Below, piece after piece: positions 58,372-64,000 of a stretch of DNA of 64,000 bases. The DNA lies in assembly GCF_018336975.1 (NCBI RefSeq), contig NZ_CP025572.1, forward strand, positions 1,812,949 to 1,876,948, in the 5' to 3' direction. Source of the DNA: Marinomonas sp. CT5 (lineage in GTDB: Bacteria > Pseudomonadota > Gammaproteobacteria > Pseudomonadales > Marinomonadaceae). A program made the translations under genes and the position numbers. How positions within the stretch are numbered: position 1 is the stretch's first letter; each line of letters opens with the position of its first letter. The notes beneath the pieces are model-generated. The model was given only the letters and a program-made list of their open reading frames with translations. It was not told the origin of the DNA and ran no database searches.

Positions 58372-60270
58372 TTATTTGGTGTGATTTAAGGAATGAGCTA
58401 AGGCGGGTTCCTTATTTTTTGTTAACCAATGGTAGACCAAATAAGCAAGGCTGGTTCCTATGGCGATCAACCACATTTCACTGGCGGTTTGAGAGATCAT
58501 CGCGAAGAACCCGCATGCCATCATGATGATGCGTTCGAATAGGTTCATCCTTCTTTTCGCAAATCCTATGACACCAATGGCCCAGATGACGGTTGAAAAG
58601 ATCAAGCCGGCGCCTGCGAATAAAATGTCTACGTAGCTTCCAACAAACAGTAACGCTGGGTCGGCAAGGAAGGCGAATGGAATGAGGAAGGCTACAGCAC
58701 ATATTTTGAAGGCTTCCACACTGGTTCTCATGGCGTCTGTGTTTGCAACGCCAGCCGCTGCAAAAGACGCCAATGATACCGGCGGCGTGACCATGGAAAG
58801 TACGCAAAAATACATCACAAAGAAATGGGCTTGTAGTTCACTAATACCGAGCTCTTTAAGGGCTGGAACATAGAGTACAGCGCCAATGATGTATGCCGCA
58901 ACAGTAGGAAGGCCCATCCCCATGATGATACAGCCCATCACGATCATGATTAAAGAAACCGTGTAAGAACCCCCGCCAATATCAATGAGCCCTGAAGCAA
59001 ATTTGAGTGCCAAGTTAGATTGAATCGCCACTGAAACCACTAAGCCAATTGCCATAATAGGACAAGCAATTTTTGCCGCTTGAATACCAGAGTCCAGCAC
59101 CATTTGCGGTAGGATCTTAAGATCGTAGCGAGTGCTTTTGCTTAAAAATGGTGCGACAAAACAGGTTATTGTGGCCCAGAAAACAGAGATTTGCGCCGAA
59201 TAGCCCATCATCAAACCGGCCACCAAGACAACAGGAGGCAGCAGCATGTTTAATCTAGGGAAGATAGATTTGATTTCGTTTATATCTTCATCGTTCAGCG
59301 TGCCTGTGTTGGTTTTTCTGGCATGAATGCCGGCAAATACAAACAAGGAAAAATAAAAGGCAAGCGCCGGGAAAATACCCGCGAGTGCGATGTTGGTGTA
59401 AGAGGTGGCTAGCATTTCTGCCATTACAAAGGCGGCGATCCCCATAATGGGCGGCATAAGTTGCCCACCAGTGGAAGCAATGGCTTCATAGGCGGCGGCT
59501 TTTTCTGGTTTGATGCCTGTTCGCTGCATCAACGGGATGGTAAAGACCCCTGTTGCTGTTACATTCGCCACGGCGCTGCCAGAAATGGTGCCCATTAAGC
59601 TGGAGCCAATAATGGCGACTTTTGCACCGCCACCTTTGGATTTGCCCACCAATTTAATGGCTAACTCTATAAAGAGTCGTCCACCGCCAACGGAACTGTA
59701 CACCACACCAAAAACGATGAAGTAAAAAATGAAGTTAGTAGACGTGGCTGTGGTGACCCCCAAAATGCCACTGGTTGTCATGCCAAAAATCTCGCTCCAC
59801 TCGGTCCACGAAATATTACTAAAGCCAATTTCCCCTGGTAATAAATAGCCAAACACGCCGTAAAGCAGAAAAATAGCGATGACGATGAGCAGCACATAGC
59901 CAACGGTTCTTCGCACAGCTTCTAAGAGTAAACCGACCAGAATGGTGCAGATGACAATGTCATAGGTTTCAATTGGCGAGACATTTTCAATTCGGTTAGA
60001 CAGTCTTCCACTTTCAAAGTAGTAGTAACAGCCAACAGCAACGACTAAAGCAAACATGACCACGGCCATGACTTTGTTCAGTGTTGATGAAGGGTTGGAT
60101 TTTAAAAAGGGCGTGGATAGAAAAGCAATCGCTAAAGTCAGAACTAAATGCGTTGCACGCTCGACTAAGGGAATATCTGGATTGAATAAAATCCAGTATT
60201 GGTAGGCTATTAACCCAAGCGCCAACCAGGCGCACGGGTCTAGCATGTATCTACGAACAAGTTTTTGCAT
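58372..60270 (-). CDS. TRAP transporter permease, fused small and large subunits (TAXI type)
   Basis: A 632-residue inner-membrane protein. The first part, four helices (residues 10-115), corresponds to the DctQ subunit, and the rest to the DctM large subunit with 12 or more helices and the hallmark GSSLMGTISGSAVANVTATGVFTIP and GGQLMPPIMGIAAFVMAE (in parts). Fused 4TM/12TM permeases belong with TAXI-type binding proteins, and one is encoded 47 bp upstream. It imports an organic acid or similar compound driven by ion gradients. It is the last gene of its operon. Confidence 0.94.
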   Translation of the reverse strand: MQKLVRRYMLDPCAWLALGLIAYQYWILFNPDIPLVERATHLVLTLAIAFLSTPFLKSNPSSTLNKVMAVVMFALVVAVGCYYYFESGRLSNRIENVSPIETYDIVICTILVGLLLEAVRRTVGYVLLIVIAIFLLYGVFGYLLPGEIGFSNISWTEWSEIFGMTTSGILGVTTATSTNFIFYFIVFGVVYSSVGGGRLFIELAIKLVGKSKGGGAKVAIIGSSLMGTISGSAVANVTATGVFTIPLMQRTGIKPEKAAAYEAIASTGGQLMPPIMGIAAFVMAEMLATSYTNIALAGIFPALAFYFSLFVFAGIHARKTNTGTLNDEDINEIKSIFPRLNMLLPPVVLVAGLMMGYSAQISVFWATITCFVAPFLSKSTRYDLKILPQMVLDSGIQAAKIACPIMAIGLVVSVAIQSNLALKFASGLIDIGGGSYTVSLIMIVMGCIIMGMGLPTVAAYIIGAVLYVPALKELGISELQAHFFVMYFCVLSMVTPPVSLASFAAAGVANTDAMRTSVEAFKICAVAFLIPFAFLADPALLFVGSYVDILFAGAGLIFSTVIWAIGVIGFAKRRMNLFERIIMMACGFFAMISQTASEMWLIAIGTSLAYLVYHWLTKNKEPALAHSLNHTK

Positions 60271-60316
60271 CTTTTACACCTGATTCTTATATTTATTTTT
60301 GAGGCTGAGCGCGAAA

Positions 60317-61312
60317 CTATTTCAACAGGCCTATTTCTTTGTAATAACGAATGGCTCCCGGGTGCAAACGAATACCATTTTTTTCTGGCTTAGCCGCATC
60401 TTCAAGTTTAAAAGCTTTCCAAGCTTTAAAGTCATTGCTTAGTTGATCCATGTTTTCAACGACAATTTTAGTGATTGAGTAAGCGGTATCATCACTCATT
60501 TTAGAACTGGCGATTAAATGGGTACCAAAGTCTCCGCCAATGTTGCTGCCAGTTTGCGCATCAAACCATTTTCCATAGCTGCCTTTCTGCAAACCTAGCG
60601 ACGTTAATACGTCCAACGCTCTTTCTGATAGGTCTAAAAACTCGATGTCACCGGTTAAGCTGATTTCGGTAATGGAAGGGTGTCCGCGTAAAATCGTATC
60701 AAAATAAAGGTCTACCCGTTTATCTCTGATTAATCCGGACATTTGTGAGGAATCCACTTGCAGAATATTACCGCCTTGGGACTTAATTTTATCTCTGTCT
60801 AAACCATAGGCAGAAAGAATGGCTTCTACAGCAGGAGGGATATTGGAGCCAGCCGGTTTCATCATGATATTGACTGGGCGGTCTGATTTCAAAATATCAT
60901 CTAGCGTTTTGAAACCATTTTTTTGCATGTATTCTTTGCGAACGATGGCACCGATATAAACAGGGTTGAGGCCACCGACTAAAGAACGGATATGCGTCGC
61001 TGAATTTCCTTGGTACAACAACATGCCTTCAGAGGCCCAGCGAGAAGTGGCTACGTTTGACAAAGCAATATCAGCCTTACCCGATTCAACCACCATAGGG
61101 TTAGCCACACCACCGCCGCGGGCGATGATTTCAATGTCTAATTTAGAATCTTTTTCTTGCACCATTCTTTGAATGGCTGCGGCGCCAACATACCAGCCAG
61201 ATCCAACCGGCATGGCGCCCAGTTTTAATTCTTCTGCTTGGGTCGGTAGCGAAATTACACTTGTTAAAATAAGAGCTGAAGCGATTAGAGAAAACGTATT
61301 AGTTATTTTCAT
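60317..61312 (-). CDS. TAXI-family TRAP substrate-binding protein
   Basis: A 331-residue periplasmic protein. The signal peptide ends near LPTQA (residue 26). The mature start LKLGAMPVGSGWYVGAAAIQRMV and the ARGGGVANPMVVESGKADIALSN segment (in parts) match the TAXI (TRAP-associated extracytoplasmic immunogenic) family. AAGGAG precedes the ATG. The ligand is unknown; glutamate, 2-oxoglutarate or other organic acids are ligands of relatives. It lies between the aldolase-like gene and the permease gene. Confidence 0.93.
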   Translation of the reverse strand: MKITNTFSLIASALILTSVISLPTQAEELKLGAMPVGSGWYVGAAAIQRMVQEKDSKLDIEIIARGGGVANPMVVESGKADIALSNVATSRWASEGMLLYQGNSATHIRSLVGGLNPVYIGAIVRKEYMQKNGFKTLDDILKSDRPVNIMMKPAGSNIPPAVEAILSAYGLDRDKIKSQGGNILQVDSSQMSGLIRDKRVDLYFDTILRGHPSITEISLTGDIEFLDLSERALDVLTSLGLQKGSYGKWFDAQTGSNIGGDFGTHLIASSKMSDDTAYSITKIVVENMDQLSNDFKAWKAFKLEDAAKPEKNGIRLHPGAIRYYKEIGLLK

Positions 61313-61330
61313 TATCTTGTTCTCCTTAAT

Positions 61331-61350
61331 TAGGGCGGCCGTGACCGCCC
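61331..61350 (-). other. Intercistronic hairpin before the TAXI gene
   Basis: AGGGCGG and CCGCCCT pair perfectly around CCGTGA, in the 83-bp gap between the aldolase-like and binding-protein genes, without a T-run. A role in mRNA stability or differential expression is inferred. Confidence 0.55.
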
Positions 61351-61395
61351 TTATGAAATATCTTTCAGTGTATTTAAGGTGATGTGAATTTTCTA

Positions 61396-62322
61396 TTAAA
61401 TTATACCGGCTGCGCGTAATGCGTCCGCAATTTCAACATCGGCTCCTTCAGCAAGCGGCAATAGTGGAGAACGCACTGTCGCATGTTCCAAAATACCACG
61501 CGCAACCAAGGCGTGTTTCAATGCCACTGTGCCTTCCATGTGAGATCCGCGGTGGTACACATTTTTGGTGACAGGCAAAAGCTGGTCATGTATTGCTCTG
61601 GCTGCAGGGTAGTCTTTGGCTTTACCTGCTTCGATGAGTTTAACCAAGAGTTCTGGCGCCACGTTGCCGTAACCAACCAAAAGACCATCGACATCAAACA
61701 TAGTGTGTAATAGGTATTCGTCATGGCAGCTTAGAATCTGTAGATCTGGGCGTTCTGCGCGAATAACTGGGATTTCAGTGTCCCATCTTTTCATATTACG
61801 CACGCCGTTTTTCATTGCAAACACACCAGGCTGAGCGGAAATTTCAAGTTGTGTTTCCAAGTCATAAGTACACTTAGTAACGTCAGGATATTGGAACAAA
61901 ATGAGCGGTAAGCCACTGTCTTCGTAACAAACTTTGTATTTGTCCTGTGGTGCGCCTTTTTGGTAACCAAATCGTAGCCAACCATGTGAAGGGTACAACA
62001 AACCGGCTTTTGCACCTGCTTCAACTGCGTTGCGACATTCCGCCGCAGCGACTTCGGTACCTTCTTTAGTGATACCCGCGATAATCGGGATTTCATCATT
62101 AACCGATTCAACAAAGGCTTCGATGACTTTCATTTGTTCTTTTTCAGATAGGAATGTGCCTTCACCAGCGTGTCCCAAAACAGTAAGACTTTTAACACCA
62201 TCAATACTTTTCAACCATGAACCAAGTTTGTGAATTGCCTTGTAGTCGACAGTGCCATCGCGATTAAAAGGAGTAACAGGTGCTGGGTTCAGTCCACGAA
62301 GATCTATATCAATTTTGCTCAT
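61396..62322 (-). CDS. DapA-family lyase/aldolase or dehydratase
   Basis: A 308-residue (beta/alpha)8 enzyme of the dihydrodipicolinate synthase / N-acetylneuraminate lyase superfamily. Lys171 in FAMKNGVRN is the Schiff-base residue and Tyr145 in LFQYPDVT the proton shuttle. The GxxGE motif reads GHAGEG instead of GSTGEG, and the cell's true DapA is likely elsewhere. The gene is first in the operon with the TAXI-TRAP importer, so it probably cleaves or dehydrates the imported 2-oxo acid or sugar acid. Exact reaction unknown. Confidence 0.9.
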   Translation of the reverse strand: MSKIDIDLRGLNPAPVTPFNRDGTVDYKAIHKLGSWLKSIDGVKSLTVLGHAGEGTFLSEKEQMKVIEAFVESVNDEIPIIAGITKEGTEVAAAECRNAVEAGAKAGLLYPSHGWLRFGYQKGAPQDKYKVCYEDSGLPLILFQYPDVTKCTYDLETQLEISAQPGVFAMKNGVRNMKRWDTEIPVIRAERPDLQILSCHDEYLLHTMFDVDGLLVGYGNVAPELLVKLIEAGKAKDYPAARAIHDQLLPVTKNVYHRGSHMEGTVALKHALVARGILEHATVRSPLLPLAEGADVEIADALRAAGII

Positions 62323-62468
62323 TAGAAATACCTATAGTTATTATGTTGTTGGTTTAGTGTTGCTCTGTTTGTGTTAAGAGCACGTAATTCAGAATAGAAT
62401 TTGTTTTGCTATGTGGATACTGTGTAAGTAGTATTTCTGATATGTATTAAATGTATAGGTTGTTGGGC

Positions 62469-63374
62469 ATGAATTACGAAGTTTGGAAAACCTTTGTCGA
62501 TGTGTGCGAACTGGGTAGCTTGAGTAAAGTGGCTTCGCTTCACGGTATTAGCCAGCCGCAAGTGAGCCGCCAAATGAAGACAATTGAAGAGGCGTTTAAT
62601 TGTCAGCTATTTATTCGTACGGGCAGAGGGGTCGAACTGACTGATTTAGGAAAACGCATAGAACCCGAGGTCAGGAGCTGGCTACAGCATACCGAGCAGT
62701 TGCAAAACAGCATTCGAAACACCTCGGGTATTCCTATTGGTAAAGTGAGGCTGGCCATCTTGCCTTCCACTGCCGCGCCTTGGTTAAGTGAAGTCTATAA
62801 ACTTGCTAAAGAGCGCTATCCCGGAATACAGCTTGAAGTGCGAGAAGCACAGGGCAACCAATTGGAAAACTGGCTAGAAGAAGGGCGGGTAGATTTGGCT
62901 TTGCTGTTTCGACATTCCATTGATGACAAAGGAGGCGATATTTATTTACGTGATACCGCCACCTTTTTAGTTGGCCCACCGAATGATCCATTGACCGCCA
63001 ACCCAACCATAGAATTCAGCGAATTAAATGGCATTCCATTAACCTTATTTTGCCGCCCAAGTAGCTGGCGAGATAGATTGGACGTATTAGCAAGACGCTA
63101 TGACATAGAGCTGAATGTGGTACTGGAAGCTGACTCTTTATCCCTCCAGACTCATGCGGTGGCCGCCGATAAATGCTATGCAATGCTAGGCGCGTATTCC
63201 AGTGAATCGGCGCGTAACCTATTGGGTTTGTCTGTTTCCCGCATCATTGCACCGGGCATAAAACGCTACCTAGCATTATCTATGTCGCCCCATGGACAGC
63301 TCACCCTTGCCATTAAAAAAGTCAAAGAACTCATTAAAGAAGTGTCGGAGAAATACCCACCGGGGTTTGAGTAG
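62469..63374 (+). CDS. LysR-family transcriptional regulator
   Basis: A 301-residue regulator. The N-terminal winged helix is standard (WKTFVDVCELGSLSKVASLHGISQPQVSRQM in parts; FIRTGRGVELTDLG), followed by the two-lobe substrate-binding domain from residue 88. ATG 62469 gives the usual short N-terminus; ATG 62451 is an alternative. It is divergent from the DapA-like/TAXI-TRAP operon with a 146-bp gap and is therefore its likely activator, responding to the substrate or an intermediate. Confidence 0.93.
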   Translation: MNYEVWKTFVDVCELGSLSKVASLHGISQPQVSRQMKTIEEAFNCQLFIRTGRGVELTDLGKRIEPEVRSWLQHTEQLQNSIRNTSGIPIGKVRLAILPSTAAPWLSEVYKLAKERYPGIQLEVREAQGNQLENWLEEGRVDLALLFRHSIDDKGGDIYLRDTATFLVGPPNDPLTANPTIEFSELNGIPLTLFCRPSSWRDRLDVLARRYDIELNVVLEADSLSLQTHAVAADKCYAMLGAYSSESARNLLGLSVSRIIAPGIKRYLALSMSPHGQLTLAIKKVKELIKEVSEKYPPGFE

Positions 63375-63702
63375 AGGTTGTCTTGTTTCGTTAAGTGATC
63401 GAATGCTTTGCGCCCTAATTTATTCTTAAGGAACGATAAGCACAGCGACTTTTTTACGGTTCATTTACGAGTTACTCATTTAAATTGCGGACAAGTCTCT
63501 TCCCCTTTCTTCAAGGGGAAGACGGAAAATGGGGTTGTCCTAAAGGGCTTTGACCCTAAATTTGAATCGCTTGTCTTTCGTGTCAAATCGCGCTACAAAA
63601 GAGCAAATGAAGAATCAACATAGCGGCGATCAAAGACCATCTAAAGCGGCATAGTGCAAACAGACTTTGGTTCCTAGCGACTTATATAACAGGGAAGTCC
63701 TA
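63375..63702. other. Gene-free stretch between LysR gene and IS3 element
   Basis: No coherent protein is seen; a 71-codon open frame at 63408 has no ribosome site or recognisable pattern. One hairpin (CCCCTT/AAGGGG, about 63500-63517) lacks a T-run. Confidence 0.5.
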
Positions 63703-64000
63703 TGTGTCGTCCTAAAATAAGTTGACGATTTTTTGTTAAGCCAGTATGGATTCCATACTGGCTTTTTCATGCACTTCTTCTGGTGTTTTCATATTAAGAC
63801 TTAAGTGAGGTCGATACCTATTATAGATATCAATAGACTCACTAATATGCCTTTCTAATTCTTTAAAAGTTCTGCATCTTCCAATCAAAAATTCTTGCTT
63901 CAATATGCCATTCACCCTTTCTGCTAACGCATTTTGGTAGCAGTCATAGCCATCTGTCATCGACGGCTTTATTTTATTGCGTTGTAATTCTTTTTGATAA
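63703..64000 (-). mobile_element. IS3-family insertion sequence, one end
   Basis: The element end appears to begin at TGTGTCGTCC (63703) with an AT-rich edge up to the transposase stop. The rest continues beyond the window. The outer inverted repeat cannot be confirmed because the other end is not visible. Confidence 0.75.
63736..64000 (-). CDS. IS3-family transposase OrfB, C-terminal part (cut by window end)
   Basis: The frame is open through the window end: upstream of Met the codons read QRNKIKPS, then MTDGYDCYQNALAERVNG. The Glu of ALAERVNG is the last residue of the DDE catalytic triad of the integrase core. The C-terminal pattern YNRYRPHLSLNMKTPEEV is typical of OrfB of IS3 elements. 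The first two catalytic Asp lie outside. Nothing in the visible part is damaged, so the element could be intact. Confidence 0.92.
   Translation of the reverse strand, partial: YQKELQRNKIKPSMTDGYDCYQNALAERVNGILKQEFLIGRCRTFKELERHISESIDIYNRYRPHLSLNMKTPEEVHEKASMESILA

Noticed and set aside
63408..63623. 71-codon plus-strand frame after the LysR gene
   Set aside because: No ribosome site, no recognisable pattern, next to an IS end.
1..64000. CRISPR arrays, rRNA genes, prophage genes, riboswitches
   Set aside because: No regularly spaced repeats, no rRNA signature, no phage structural genes, and no leader resembling a known riboswitch were found by reading; a covariance-model search would be decisive.

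Overview
The window looks like chromosomal DNA of a marine gammaproteobacterium of the Oceanospirillales, most like Marinomonas. This is inferred from gene content and order (lon-hupB-tRNA-Asp-ppiD, DUF2835-pyrD-rlmKL, a bat/moxR operon), moderate AT richness, and many ABC and TRAP importers; no database search was possible. About sixty intact genes are seen. There is no rRNA, no CRISPR array and no prophage.

Layout. 1-3.5 kb: proteostasis and nucleoid genes (Lon C-terminus, HU-beta, tRNA-Asp, PpiD). 3.6-11.5 kb, minus strand: a DyP peroxidase, then a six-gene moxR-DUF58-DUF4381-batA-batB/C-batD operon. 11.6-16.7 kb, plus: housekeeping genes (DUF2835, pyrD, rlmKL, purU) and a small orphan gene. 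16.8-22.7 kb, minus: an IS110 relic and a general L-amino-acid ABC importer operon (AapQMJP type) into which two cysteine phosphatases are woven; a divergent GntR regulator follows. 23.6-26.2 kb: a scrambled accessory islet with DUF1993, a toxin-less BrnA antitoxin, DUF6653 and several duplicated gene ends. 26-32 kb: DUF3549, YqcC, DUF1853, a GGDEF/EAL protein, RlmA and a beta-carbonic anhydrase. 32.2-40.3 kb, minus: an arabinoside-use operon (GH51 arabinofuranosidase, four-gene ABC importer, mutarotase) with an ArsR-type regulator. 40.4-55.3 kb: purine catabolism (guanine deaminase-like protein, xanthine dehydrogenase XdhABC, FAD urate hydroxylase, HIU hydrolase, OHCU decarboxylase) with an ABC importer, a 2OG-Fe(II) oxygenase, and a LysE exporter under a MocR-type regulator. 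55.3-57.6 kb: an AT-rich lipoprotein gene bracketed by a duplicated xdhC 3' end. 57.9-63.4 kb: a tautomerase, a TAXI-TRAP transporter, a DapA-like aldolase and a LysR regulator. The window ends inside an IS3-family element.

How genes work together. The purine genes can form a route guanine > xanthine > urate > 5-hydroxyisourate > OHCU > allantoin. The arabinose block couples import of arabinosides to intracellular hydrolysis and sugar-ring conversion. The Aap operon is the most unusual functional grouping: the low-molecular-weight phosphatase carries a Thr in its P-loop as in Bacillus YwlE, a phospho-arginine phosphatase, and sits with a second phosphatase inside an amino-acid importer operon.

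The most striking structural signal is that two separate islets (24.6-26.2 kb and 55.0-57.6 kb) share one architecture: a cargo gene lies between direct repeats of about 270-400 bp made from the 3' ends of resident genes. A further 162-bp gene-end-plus-terminator segment is shared between 16.7 and 25.0 kb. This points to repeated capture of cargo by recombination at gene ends.
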